From an uncultured Bacteroidales bacterium (GTDB lineage: Bacteria; Bacteroidota; Bacteroidia; Bacteroidales; P3), in the NCBI GenBank assembly GCA_947175635.1, contig CAMWNM010000001.1, forward strand, positions 61,725 to 125,724: a stretch of 64,000 nucleotides of DNA. Direction: 5' to 3'. The translations under genes were made by a program, and so were the position numbers. A model generated the notes under the pieces. That model saw nothing but the letters and a program-made list of their open reading frames with translations. It had not been told where the DNA came from and did no database searches. Below, in pieces: positions 62,301 through 64,000 of the stretch; within the stretch, counting starts at the first letter, position 1; each line of letters opens with the position of its first letter.

Positions 62301-64000
62301 ACCGGCAACACGGCAAAACTCTCTCCGCTGAAAACCACCACCTACGCCATTCAACAGTTGCGTAGCGCCGCAAACTGCGGAGGCTCCGACCGCGACACGG
62401 TAACGGTGAAGGTAAAAGACAGGCTGTTGGTTGAAACCACGGGCGATACCAATGTGTGCGAGGTAACCATGGTGAATGTGGGCGTGAAGAGCGTTTCCAA
62501 AACCATAAGCCGTTATCAGTGGATAGACAGCGCCAGCGGAGAAGTGGTAAGCACCGACAGTGCGTTTGTTGTAAACATAGAAGAAGACAAGACCTATTAT
62601 CTTACCGTGTGGAACGATGAAGAAGGATGTCGCGACTACGATACCCTGCGTCTGACCTACGGCGGCAATGTCTATAAGTTGAGCGTTTACGACACCACCA
62701 TTCTTGCCGGATCGAGACTTGAAGTTTACGTAAGCGGTCCCGAACCCGATGCCTCGGATTGCATGTACCGGTGGTACAATCATACCGATTCGGTTCAGAT
62801 ATGCCGTCAAGACAGCATATTCCCCGTTTCCGTTGACAAAGACACCCGTTACACGCTCTATCTGCGCGGTGGAGAACATGAATGTTATCCCACTTTGAAC
62901 GTTCATGTGAAGGAACTTTATCTCAACGATACATCGGTATGCGACTACTGCCGCACCGAAGTAGGGCTCAAAGCCGATACCGCCACCGATATCAGCTATG
63001 TGGAATGGCGTTATGCCGACACCCTGCGTTTCAGCTCCACCCATGCCAATCCGGTGAACCTGAGCTTTACGTATGCCGATACCGTGTATAACCGCAGCGA
63101 ATCCTACACCGATTCTTCCCGTTACCACGTGTATGTGGTACCCTTCCAGGGCGTACGCAAGGAACGTGATACGGTTGTTGTAAATCCGTTCTGCGACAGT
63201 ATCTTCAGCCAGCCCTATATCAACCTTGAATACGAAGGTCAGTACAAAGACCTCGATATCTACCGTGAACACCTGCGCTGGAACAAGGTGGATGTTGTAT
63301 GCAAGGAAGCCGGCGAAGGCAAGAAGTTTGTCTGCGATACAGTGTTTGCGGTACGTAGAACACAGAATGACATGACGGGAGAATGGATTACCATGCGTCT
63401 TGATGCCGGACAAATCGTGAATTGCCGGGAAGTGGACAGCATTTGTGCCATCACTTCAACAGAGCATGTGGTAGATCCCTATGGAGAAACGGACACGGTA
63501 AAAGTGGTATTGGACTGCTCGGGCAACAAACCGGTTGAATCCCAGATTGTATGTGATACGATTTATACACTGACAAAAGGTGGAACCACATGGAGCCCGA
63601 CTTTTATAAGAGGTGCTTATACGGTTGAAAACTGTCAGCAATTGGCCGAAAATTGTTCGGTTACCGGCTATGAAGTGGTTCGTGCGCTTGACAATACTTC
63701 GGAACGGGTAATACCGAAGATTGAATGTAACGTCAATGTTAAGAAAACGATATGCGATACCCTATATACCTTGAAGAAGGGTGGTACTTCATGGAATATC
63801 GTTTATGAACGTATTAATCCTACAGTGATTAATTGTCGGGAAGTTGATGTAACCTGTGAGATAACCTATACTACGGAACGTGCGTTGGATAACAGTAGCG
63901 AAACGGTAATGGCAGTGGTAACATGCGTAACGCCGCCGAGCGATACTGTATCTGTAGCGAAGAAGACTATATGCGATACGATATACCCGATCGTACGGGT
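32400..64000 (+). CDS. giant modular surface protein (at least 10,533 residues), 3' end outside window
   Basis: One frame is open from the codon after TAA at 32385 to the window end, with no stop in about 31.6 kb. No ATG gives a signal sequence. TTG at 32400 does: KTSGRNIRNIIIAGLLLAGV followed by VVGSAAVA. After an acidic linker come twelve 21-residue GGxxDGH repeats (residues about 148-393), then tens of Ig/PKD-like modules of 75-110 residues of the form C.GDT..L...G....Y.W...G.....F....G..YT.TVT...GC. Two SprB-like/Ig pairs (36960-37925), four jelly-roll modules and large duplicated blocks are inserted. The composition is acidic, Thr/Ser/Asp/Gly-rich with paired cysteines, typical of extracellular Bacteroidota adhesins of the SprB kind. 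Any T9SS sorting domain would be beyond 64000. Antisense ORFs here are artefacts. Function as adhesin or filament is inference. Confidence 0.93.
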   Translation, partial: MKTSGRNIRNIIIAGLLLAGVVVGSAAVARLSVLHSETESVASEASLSLVLPHLPVVAPEPESPLFEEIILNDPLLYPQEMEEAPEFPLDIFPGAESATTAGWDPDEDMDLAPFRLANRVQWTAQSRVNGGAGAAWAVSASTKPATPFIGGMADGMAKTANDIVPVPAYHGGMGDGHSASAMPIIYSSVYLGGLADGHSTASMPIIYSSVYLGGLGDGHATASMPIVYTPVFLGGFGDGHSTASMPMIYSSVYLGGLGDGHHTSAMPNPPSVAYLGGLGDGHSMAAMPEVPSPQFLGGIADGHHASSMPNRPGPPFVGGIGDGHHTGVMPIVPLPNYLGGIGDGHFSVEMDKPKPWPYMGGIADGHISMQVQGLFYPLYTGGVSDGFAKRSIPCDTTKFKVYADSILCAGDTLFLSTDSIPMATYSWKGPDGWTSQERETFRADFTAKMAGVYTVTIDPGCAGADDLPMASAIVANMTPVSVYAVIDSVVPNMPVERMCYGDTAVFKVSGYGWGDSARFEWRVNGNPIENQDFDSIALLTGVDEGFNITVAVYSSEECVDERPYVTKPIRAAVDEKKTVNVTIATDIDQSLSDLRICNGYPVRISSSYVNEGDKPVFIWLLNNDTLLAGSQDYILIDSLHNGDSIELLLISDIKCVDCRPKHSNVIRFEVKDEPVINVIDDQDINLGESVDLWASGGSEEATYTWTPCSTLNTCTGTDVTATPRTSTRYLVKLTEPWRCEVSDTVWVNVFTDVRILNHAQTVTVCDSSEASFTVKASGAELVFDWQVDQGDGKWIDISSLPKPNPYSVVPNGEFSTILYVGKDAATDNNITPLNYGMNQYRYRCRVSGVTEKSGKRDTVYSNDPAYLYGDARLYINRLQHAYGTIYTVPELPVCEGTQVQFGLRTQNNLAAQATVNWLVDGKSKQSGKSTTFTTQVLNGMKVSALITTGYECPAFTPEPSDTLTVHAWLNPRVEAGADTIVEYNGVGTLRGQLLSTGVDSGQSTAMVYSWTPANWIDGRSDSLQALTVPVKSRYQFTLTATNVNGCVGQDTKVVSIKGGPLSVDANQNLVVCEGDTVNLPVYPYGGTGEYTYTWTATPKDTNTQINTGFVSKDTSFVRTVSPVGVTIYRVKVSDGVDSVFKTLTVTVNKRMLSQPVITGDTNLCANATKGFRLGIKTDAYTGSVKQYRWFVDGVQDSRFDGSSYYDVLPADGSRVYCEITVGYACPLQNPVNTPEVGIHIFEVPTLTSITPDTSVCPGMPVQLSVNGKAIDSISWTPKDDITTGANATSYRSTVIARPYQNRTYTVDLFTEKGCRETGKVTISVLPQTAATTQNPDIFACENGEARFPVKESGHNLVYDWQKYDEASQSWKSITDAGTKYGDLNTAQLVVYDIDRTENGDLYRLHLSGTCPPDSISHPMTLNVIDSVYFDMVLVDTAYCQNDEAKVKFVSNLTGLQKKIDIVVSGSTTRRYTTRDSVFTLKVQPGDRIQSFLTPQGIIAQCVTPNPMPSQIIDLGVKESPVLSYKAANPKACATSDGSITLTASRGYSPYTYYFNDTVGANVQTDLPAGMYTALVIDNNGCKSEKLEISLRDPNAPADPVIANAGAYCNDKPLPEYLLLSTAVKKAELRWYSDYACTDLLHVGDSMAFPQTPGRHIYYLYQISGNCKSATVKVEVFVGTVPEIDFIDAIVPSSCDRSDGIISIYATGDTTLEYSAFVPQKFGIDPDFIDIPNGTYPLAVRTVTGCYAYDTVELYAFNTPDAPPIMNRDTTYCAGAPRQPLEVKPYRGGVVTWFDDLTLQHAVYKGNPYNISSLPANTYLFSAVEAVGTCNSKPATVKVKILPSINTGVAGNVYGCPSGTVTVRAIHYDEVSYTWVDPSGMTVSTTDSMTVNVPDVPEVYTLHATLEVDGYICDISQSVTIQYTTDPVYVDTTACVGDTIELTVANGTAFAWPDSSTQKTYPVVVSATKQTVKAWVLFANGCRMQYVFTVSGRQGNPTVVGIEKDFDLYCTGDKLQLKAKLSDASVPVSLQWSKDGEDIADATAQILDVSGLEAGSYTYAITATAKEFCTKPRVTADTVRFDVYPTPVVKAGPDIDSLPYGEKTVIGIQADVTDGTEPYTYLWTGTGVGADNNRITIGSERIYNTTVVTLTATDSVGCSASDDLKISVVGGPFRITMDKPYNLAIDKNADTICLGDTALLRVNAAGGSGNYAYTWKELSTGDVLGTDAELKTTPVVKTQYEVTVINLTGSGSTSADTLNAQVVVGVHLPPVAGYISTPDTTMCADTAYTLTLNAYRGQKIVWEQSIDTVVWNTLSGAADTNRIKGSVATTYYRATVYNGVCPVDVSPVLKVQVYEAITNLITAPEDKLCPETQDVRLTGNTVTSGGNGTYTYTWQASTVNKETAFTTAPFDSGNTFYVWKGAIDSTRYFRRVVYSDGCPFVSEVVTVDVYDDSHIGIIEGENYICIDSVGTMAVTNKQMETYRWQRTADTSARPVDWKDIAGAIMASYNTDPVGTDTLHYRAIGSKHGCAPDTTPVFTIIPTEPLPTSVFIGVDTSAACIGNWLVFTVDSTNYPGNKPVYSWYVNGTALNLPLKQGKDTLAYASKDGITFYTRMLEPGDSVQCGMASSIGCVTEPLAMSNAVKPTIYLPLVKIAEDDLTFCRRDTVAVHADSAVYHTWTYKGTSDKSPLPLVYAPHMLDSYDSVVKVSPVEITTYYVEGIDRHGCIGVDSVTLTPEPLVTATPDTLLCAGSKLALKAIPASTRGVTYSWTEVPYHSSTPATLPAKTTLNTLTGIQPLDSLTYYIYTIKTPKCTFSDTIRVMVEQNTTPVIDIDYTGSVTGDTAHIIECEKIENFFYYTSQYGGDEPKYTWYFNGEKVGTDSLFSDTYQYMVDQSTIYVEMESSKRCVTDRTVKSDQMKIHYVKMPEAVISINSNKGLSVCPNEELVLFQAHAPTYDTGIYQWYVKYADSAQFVHVYTGDSMVASFATGDQVYCVYVAQDSCIKYSPKRSNTLVFSNYKLWKPTVDIIRLDAGREGSGDTVCEMTDVLFEARITEAGTDYRFTWLIDGQEVGTANNLKLTYGDFMAQAGPDYMQSVVSARLETKHSCAVPSNINTDDTIVYVRPRKSLGVTIDQDAFMACNSLKEEPVIFTHVYGGLAVNGNSIANNCRNTEWNTGAVSQQTITGNGSVSAKATSVWSEQYEMFGLTSRSTVSHYSHLDYAVYFENGTVAVYEDGARMGAFGSYTSADVLTVEIADSVVRYLKNGVVFHTSAKRDSIGTYWAGFSLYSRCNNCGHANHDIYSALNSVTIEYRASGIAFGSVVVEPPVNTPTYDWKINGVSSEFGNGKDSLIDHKYHFVDNDVVSLIVTSNDVCMERLVAESNPITVRMPEPGNFLRLADTAYVCLGDSVWITAGGAASYEWTLPVDCDPLAIHDSSLLVWPKQTTTYRVTAASEDGCVDFKRIVVVVFELPQPDLGPDKDVCIGDSLYFSVAAGREPDSITDRIYRTEWTFITESTGYDTLLSAGTGLYDSIVEHTAFVSTPLTSSHSNALDLTALKSGKVVAKMINLLSDCYATDTLVLNVYPLPEVDMPSDTLYTCISQNLDIKDSAYDQTAKAEYRYTWTPVANLTKGTASGSYMVFNSSVAGIYTYYVDVVTPKGCHSYDTVTVRNVEQILTATAELVRGTVCEGEAPVFILTGEWWLADATATLYRNGKAVETYTVGREGQYQRDTVVYTGTIATGDQYYFDITSKNTCLVQKQIRTNIDTLRVVYNTRLGSVPDSLCSGKPLVLNALPVQDSNVHYTWTLFGANGLSDTATAAYLQRIGSDTSTITVPMPDADSYFSVTADGGFGCVSSDTVSVGVIHADTLVVELRQQTDSCQNPSPKQPEWASTGNMVYLGSGQIIRDGNSGSGWQEIESKTALSGNFMMRYVVSGKEAPAMVGINYQGRAHWHHSWWYGNWWCSYDADHAFYLSLDNGKPYLQIYERGGYIGTYGEWSEGNILFIVRQAGYVSYYKNEELLRRVQERSPSQAFTPEVSTYSPGTAVDAIDYVELPQIDLLTSAGTLSSPLSYKWYCNGKLVATDSAIDTRTIGFQAGDTVVYQASGQTKCDGLQTVSDTVVIAQIQGYRPVFMVLEHDGQKCENEGFWVHSTIVNRTESIPDSVLRYNWYRGAICVASGVRADSMYFDSVGVNEYVWAQVYVDSSYSLCIFNSISNPVRSPLLFLPVTQNRVLGVNIDVYPGPEVCLFSEVRFNSVQVISGTSDAGENPVTEWYLNDRLVYTGQTYVTDSLQNGDSVYAVITASTETTCLDTNRKQTPVVHMTVLPAPVLEAYRDTIVEYDSEVDIWAVVTQNWESDLTYEWYPAFDVQAPWQASDSAVRVRSKIDHYYTVQAKNSIGCVGNQAGVHVEVLTCPQFVLRGSETSACAGDTAYIYLQVQGFRPYTNTYIWQLSNDGGLTWKDLELNGTDFAQKMGENDVTLVIPETKAEYDKAYALFRCLAVATDERLDCDTVASNSMYLDVVDYKKPTTSITGDTVVCRNTPVQFTATGAVNPGDYYQWYRGGKMVGGTDNTLSLDSVSGNESIMLVLTVRNDENQCVDRLKVSDTLEIRANPTPYLTMSPDTAVNKGDDALVYVHATGGVEPYTYKWNGLPATTLLTPNKDSSFTRKQLYTTRYTVTVTDRNGCSNTGSVDVRIGDTCLIEPAIYGPQTICLDSVGLFEAFITGGLSNSDMQLSWTSDPVIDSTILMATGPEYRVKAFKPGTYTITLTVSDSSEIVMQACPASQRAFSVSREVTVYPAKRFSVAIDSMAPVCTGTSSDLQATAYIDGEATQMPVVYTQMPVVYTWYRLRDSAVRPEMLQMGSRNTCRIQDWELNERIVVEAVLGGDDCQTGQAVYDTLYPVVNLTPSLVEARGIYVGSHERCRFDTAAIGLTALFGQADTMGLLYSIDGGETWSENNLFKPVEEGSYLPAVKAANGCIYVADYTVDITLPKPERLPDLLVSGNGGYCAHGVMDSLLAYGAQAEAIVGWYADTAGTVLLTEGTVGQTSVALILPDSIRGTVGEYTYYAIQQAGNCKSEPVALDITIRERDTVGGFHLHFIQQYNCDKDGSPMQVEVWAEHDTINVEGTYQWFTIPSSGMADTGSRAMVSVSDSIKVYAAFTYQNSCSGKEVTLWSDTADVNVVVLYNTIGQGGPICVDTSALAKTASDLLVDSDLFTYAWETYDSLTDTWKTAPGKADEPTYTVKHEYLQPVAGVAGRKELLLRRVISVDTCHTASNELLYYYQLPPVPTVQLTVPEVCIGNELTATASGDNLGAAPFVKWYVNDSLVVLAGNLEENLGVLDSNDLVRVVIYPDYTGVDCPMVDSVMAEGYVSVTSAIRGRVSVSVSDSLFCTQSNTFVAEYNAEYSDNPQYRWYRNGVLDATANGSATYTLTDLNIGDSVYVWIKASNECPATDSARGEAAVVKQKASAADAWTEVISQDEGFELHVYGGDSYLWSDGSTDSVNTVKAVGNSFLYTVTVSKAGYCDTVLTVSTKIPEATLDIPMVCAGQESAGVVSGQNLGVRPQVNWYVNGVFVGHVDSLLTGTLGVLKNGDTVRAVVYPDLASLGIPAGVVPDSIVLQDTASIRDQIEGKIVLTADDTLYCSTQNTFTVTYNSEYSDKPNYRWYHNGQLVSAADNASVYTATVAEGDEVYVTVYAANECPANDSVNSDTLTVHKGLSHEVRLNAADTLSCLGDTIVLKVEGGLHYTWNDGSTDSVRTIVSPYAETLYTVKVQGDGFCDTALQVKVGSHRLPANTAPIKSNLLLCSDDTVHLAVSADESVKVRWSTGDTTLTVDLKVPYSKKDTVFKVYYTDAYGCSYGPDSISVRTLDSRPASFTSATLSLPDTITWRESFDAVTTIEPADKDSLYYVWYLNGTYWKAGYGMKELLSLQGVDFPLSSPYVMQVILQDNGYCRLNSQDTLIDTITVLQKRYAGINIQSNSTIEGDTLRVCVGENTRMFAATSNAGPVAADGSHKWYIEWYLNDKLVQVGDTVNLGKLAVGSKIYAVLHVDTTEYNYAANNPVQSRVLYVESVPQPDVSLTLSLKVDTICSNQSYEVVANVVNGGENPQYRWYVNGFLVNTGDEKGNSVPLDAPYLSLLNIENAASTGGSNYDVICWVKSSLACVADSVRNKEAATLIILPADTLKVVITPSIDTACAYDNGDVVVNMSAEVIGQAEGYHVQTPSLQWYVDGNVIPGATGKELHYVSNNLTGDETFSVRAFSNYRCTWNSAIVSEQAHILLYPISAEAGPNDTVYGYADYTLTADTAVGGAPHWTTSGDGHFVHGDSLHATYVLGEKDKESKGVYLYIEVSNQFGCTATDSMYLTIVHCDDYVWQSDLQAVTVCHDRQITVSNRILAKPTAAETVNKAEYVLVALPSGTYAADTLSESDSVAFVWQGVVDTTRMLVLYGRINGMDCDYTDTIPVTVLPENQLRIDLKQDNADSCQHYEAEVASWEIGGWNMPLHWNQNGGTLNHVHCSNMQRVFSSNYGGANTTVRYVATGKEQTATVGFSYEGNNAGYNDTRLDYAFYFTGGKVGIYNQALTGEYLPGETYLAGDVFTIIRRNHKIYFYVDQRNSHKLLGVMEEPESGWGRRVRFAIGSMSVGSSYNPLVYINEPAITVSDSIEFGPMSGTLNYAWTLNDTLVSTSAAWEAEKYNLQAGDRLKLEVTGITGCDTLKASDSITVTKSREYEPIYVTLARDSAGSCDGASFLLTATVHNLPEGVSESDIRYNWYRNTTEEASGTLSNVYTLTDVQIGDYAYAEAYIEGTDCVLNTESNPAPSHRVEFSLKENKELKINLVAKTKIEPSICPGTEVRLEATVDNGGSYEIRWYVNDSLYTKGESLSFIPTEDVQVYVAVSAKNEDVCLDTTLAVSDRLNILQSILPVVRAWSDTTVDRGSRVALNGEVIENAEEAVKYAWTSSCGGVENGNRLNTEITARNSCLYYLRAYNSQGCASEPDTVEVSVYDCPALSGIGVPASICEGDSATISLTMTGYKPETNNYEWQITTDGGANWKAVEGDSRFTATTTATGSLLGISSADYGLDSRNGVLFRCVVTATDSNLVFCPGVTTSAIKLNVDTAARENPGIKISGPTQLCATATTMDAVYTAELTPGYEVMWKQNGSGVLEYDGNDHRRGYTVRDGDQVIGVLYGASPCVNRMNISDTLTVSLYRQPTLTAWKDTTIAFNTAAELHALLNGANGPASYSWSPADKVVDAAQGTTATRNLTESTLFTVTAGDSLSCTSEAKVLVIVSDTCLRKVDLDGPETLCINEVGTFTGLITGGGVVGRYDIGWKVSPALDSNDGEEEMNNGGVPVLRISNATPGDYTVTFTVTDTSEAVRRYCYENGIVLSVSKTVHIPEKDVLTVSLKATEDSVCEGTAIVLGAEAELNGAAAGEDVDYTWYRIRNNRTSYIGSSSPSLRVPDAENADRYYVEVRPKEGCGKDSVVRSNEVTVTVYPVPAPLQPYQVYAHSHLSCVDDTAYIRIDVEDSRNLLYSIDSGATWQSDPLFADVAKGTYHVMVKSEEGCEAEGVQTVYIDVHPDYAFDKLQVSEDTVVVCMGQTLTEVKAFGGAAEGYIAWFADSSLKQILKVSAEDADTLGFMPETAIRNEAGLHTYYAARVSGECYSEAIPVTYLVKSCAIVIAPEKDTICPDEEAKFYILADETIRANASSWIYQYSADTLFNSPVEVSTADKMDTVTVSEDGYYRIVYTSLDGNVLYSNIARLSVGSYADLTGKVLVDYPAGAGAVAMCPGGTANVLVGNIGTGYTIYWPDSSTGNTYKVTADTTVDVALKVVSKTSGCTVDTSVQVVVLGRNFIRMSASDTVICLTADETVELVLPRISDSGTVFPPYTNYIWTLNGSTVAAGKYTEQDPAKNAALRIRPQEGVNRYVARAYSLRDCPSVTDTFTVSVHRLIFNLAQDSLAICEGRTASVNLPAADSISIDGAARIAFTSPLEVGPITESRDMAITLYSGGCQNSDTLHLHHIPADSLQASLRADTSDCSKITAEAMAWNAGGLAYDAAKGTLTHTAGNAWQTNTAADSLRAVAEINYTVVGTEGAMVIGLDYAGRTTGLWSKPYSLYLSENGYDSDTKLFYIYENGMEVNYSAAGSYRVGDVFTISRDQLHVYYYQNGRLLHSAEETAAQAALRMTVSVSSYSKGSVTGALQLANMPSGKVQTSLYHRYNDLHYQWYVNGVPVSRDSVLDTDTYMLINGDTVVWQVTSYSDCDTLVSADTLVVEGVNNYPSIGLNLKQTTESLCAGADAEFEAVLTRLPDGINPAAVRYNWYVNGQQVRRGVVAYTYTKQNVQSGDYVYAEAYVPGRYCFLNHEDNPARSNILYLSVDTPAAATFSIEAAPAAEICAGESITLTATPAGTQYMPQISWYVDGVKVSEGLSLTLDQPVDGAEVYAVAVRDADEHCAGGDTLTSQTLTLTVHPVPVVDAGTRVQAERGTRVDLNGRVISGATSTMTYSWTPQTQISGAASTYVTAENSRLYTFTAVNAYGCAGQDTVRVDVEECPYLSGQTATESDAVCAGDSLSFGISVGGYLPAVERYLWQVSADGENYQNVSEPLYVNRGTSLYIPSVSLGMNGNYYRVVVIPQDAEQTACDTLYSLPFHLTVNTDDRRTDLSLNGPNQVCGTEKELTYSLTASTRAGDRYFWYLNGMLVAQDVKTLRLDPQQLGEGGWLKAVWQIGEGACPAGVSVADSLQITVNPSLQIAAGNDTIVMKNAQAMLHAVMTGGTEPYSYDWAPALASSTLTGPMTATTLFTVTGTDAQGCVATANVQVTVADSCLDDVKIVGKESGNLQQVCQDSLIEFKALVTGGKPGAYTIEWTVTPALADGDLIPSQNNGQLWISPSVAGTYTVSVKVSDTSALAAAHCQAEGLVQSHSITLEVKAKNRLEVKLAQPDSICASEAESLALQATALINGLESTEVSYHWYRIRGGRIYDLGLGGSLFNPSDKADDDRYFVSVTAIGECLESATVNSDTVSSVIYPMPPAIQPSNVIYSPARLCSNDTASIEISMPAHTSSVSSSRWTQTLQYSIDGGTTWQTSTLFKPLPDFSPYLIAVKNQYGCSDDKNKIAVQHAPQSLDAWLEAGPDDTIVENETFRVHGDTVVAQGTPQWTTAGSGTFDNPNSLHPVYTPSQADYEAGEVTLYLSVNSLAECPLQDSLTLYILGCDTYYIERDLADTLACSNSPFTLRASLGNKKDMPVPEAVYEWQYLRLGRLTTLHADTGYASEWSYQHERDFTYYLTVTTPNGCRLMDTINVSLQEPPVAEGKFKVYYPNGENALSMCPGQTARIEIVDTTGLNTYIWPDSTVSDGITNRTFSVTAWQDTLVPVRIIGIAGCSNDTVVRITVEHSFVVAPSTSADTVICVGDSISLPLLTSEQVFPPVVYYKWTTQTGLPLDSGDYNAQRGLALLPEQDTTVYLGYAATQAMCWNDPPVNFTVVRSHYEFDLGADTLVCYNSSIAFDMPDQTESYVISGVRVNTDTKAAVKIEAGPFVSDTVIGITGTSRIGCRHTDTIRIRVLPEPYLRFSIVEGDACAMQPFTIGVDSIHAKAGYNTEASYTYSWTVSTASLGAVTGTDSVISIVPGAKDREAEVSLTVTNQLGCTYTKQEIIPIVVWDSIPVLRDTTVCEGSRVSLVDFYGLLGMGYQIQWTGNSAGSDVMPDVYSVISAVDTTNHYHYKITAANNNCVYSDSAVIKVVPKPRLTPIEDVYTCMLTSVRLIYANVGKYSAAQWTVVDTTPDPQGSRMSSYSATTSVFYPSSSLLAKGGVAYTIFTVKGADECAHVEVSDTIQFTFSPKMNITVLGGIQCLGADDVQVKLSILDTNVDHYIWITSTVDTVQNAAGLLYLNPGGDTNRLYHDTLRAWNKEGCEASLNYAVQFVGTPHVVPDTVEICYGDTAFLEVINPSTVLPRWSDLSTGKVVATGNTAKLSPLKTTTYAIQQLRSAANCGGSDRDTVTVKVKDRLLVETTGDTNVCEVTMVNVGVKSVSKTISRYQWIDSASGEVVSTDSAFVVNIEEDKTYYLTVWNDEEGCRDYDTLRLTYGGNVYKLSVYDTTILAGSRLEVYVSGPEPDASDCMYRWYNHTDSVQICRQDSIFPVSVDKDTRYTLYLRGGEHECYPTLNVHVKELYLNDTSVCDYCRTEVGLKADTATDISYVEWRYADTLRFSSTHANPVNLSFTYADTVYNRSESYTDSSRYHVYVVPFQGVRKERDTVVVNPFCDSIFSQPYINLEYEGQYKDLDIYREHLRWNKVDVVCKEAGEGKKFVCDTVFAVRRTQNDMTGEWITMRLDAGQIVNCREVDSICAITSTEHVVDPYGETDTVKVVLDCSGNKPVESQIVCDTIYTLTKGGTTWSPTFIRGAYTVENCQQLAENCSVTGYEVVRALDNTSERVIPKIECNVNVKKTICDTLYTLKKGGTSWNIVYERINPTVINCREVDVTCEITYTTERALDNSSETVMAVVTCVTPPSDTVSVAKKTICDTIYPIVR
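32841..33578 (+). repeat. twelve tandem 63-bp (21-residue) GGxxDGH repeats
   Basis: The core GG[MLFIV][AGS]DG[HMF] recurs twelve times and the distance from first to last copy is 693 bp, exactly 11 x 63. A typical copy is YLGGLGDGHSTASMP plus six variable residues (IIYSSV or Pro-rich). DNA identity between copies is moderate, highest in copies 2-5, so the protein pattern is under selection. Gly-Asp-Gly turns with His could bind metal or stack as a beta-solenoid; neither is shown. Confidence 0.95.
36960..37925 (+). repeat. two tandem SprB-like repeat plus Ig-like pairs inside the giant gene
   Basis: First pair from 36960: ATSDGSITLTASRGYSPYTY, LPAGMYTALVIDNNGC, then an Ig-like module with YCNDKPLPEYLLL and RWYSDYACTD. 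Second pair from 37443: SCDRSDGIISIYATGDTTLE, IPNGTYPLAVRTVTGC, then YCAGAPRQPLEV and TWFDDLTLQ. The SDGSI...YTY...LPAG.Y...V.D..GC pattern is that of the SprB repeat of the F. johnsoniae gliding adhesin SprB. Unit length is about 480 bp. Confidence 0.75.
41811..42335 (+). other. jelly-roll (ConA-lectin-like) module 1 of the giant protein
   Basis: The encoded segment has the order W-x-T/G start (NTEWNTGAVS), HLDYAVYFENGTVAVYEDGA, GSYTSADVLTVEIADSVVRY, LKNGVVFHTS and closing SVTIEYRASG. The pattern 'DYA.YF..G...IYE.G...G.Y..GDV..I......V.YYKNG..L' is a common carbohydrate- or ligand-binding jelly roll in bacterial surface proteins. About 160 residues among Ig modules of half that size. Confidence 0.7.
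44022..44555 (+). other. jelly-roll (ConA-lectin-like) module 2 of the giant protein
   Basis: Starts DSCQNPSPKQPEWAS; core HAFYLSLDNGKPYLQIYERG, GTYGEWSEGNILFIVRQAGY, VSYYKNEELLRRV; closes DAIDYVELPQ. It carries an unusual His/Trp cluster (RAHWHHSWWYGNWWC) not seen in the other three copies. It opens the first, partial copy of the long super-repeat. Confidence 0.7.
46881..46922 (+). repeat. perfect 21-bp tandem duplication
   Basis: A 21-bp unit at 46881-46901 is repeated exactly at 46902-46922, giving TQMPVVYTQMPVVYT in the protein just before the conserved WYRLR strand. Neighbouring copies of this module lack it, so it is a recent in-frame slippage event. Confidence 0.95.
48270..49757 (+). 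repeat. tandem duplication of a three-module block (about 750 bp per copy)
   Basis: Five aligned anchors recur: VPEVCIGNE/IPMVCAGQE (Cys codon 48285 and 49029), SLFCTQSNTF/TLYCSTQNTF (48564 and 49320), NECPATDS/NECPANDS (48741 and 49494), YLWSDGSTDS/YTWNDGSTDS (Trp 48876 and 49638) and GYCDTVLTV/GFCDTALQV (48966 and 49728). Offsets are 744-762 bp. The block is three Ig-like modules. Confidence 0.88.
51837..52395 (+). other. jelly-roll (ConA-lectin-like) module 3 of the giant protein
   Basis: Starts DSCQHYEAEVASWEIGG; core RLDYAFYFTGGKVGIYNQAL, LAGDVFTIIRRNHKIYFYVD; closes SDSIEFGPMSG. First module of the better-preserved super-repeat copy. Confidence 0.7.
56499..57021 (+). other. jelly-roll (ConA-lectin-like) module 4 of the giant protein
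   Basis: Starts DTSDCSKITAEAMAWNAGG; core KPYSLYLSENGYDSDTKLFY, IYENGMEVNYSAAG, YRVGDVFTISRDQLHVYYYQ, NGRLLHSAEE. First module of super-repeat unit B. Confidence 0.7.
63333..63998 (+). repeat. C-terminal-side Cys-Asp-Thr repeats, running off the window
   Basis: Four copies of a motif [IV]CDT[ILV][YF] with Cys codons at 63333, 63552, 63753 and 63972 (spacings 219, 201, 219 bp). Each is followed by KKGGTSW-type and NCREVDxxC-type segments (NCREVDSIC, NCREVDVTC). These modules are unlike the preceding Ig modules and use codons that the rest of the gene avoids. Confidence 0.85.
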
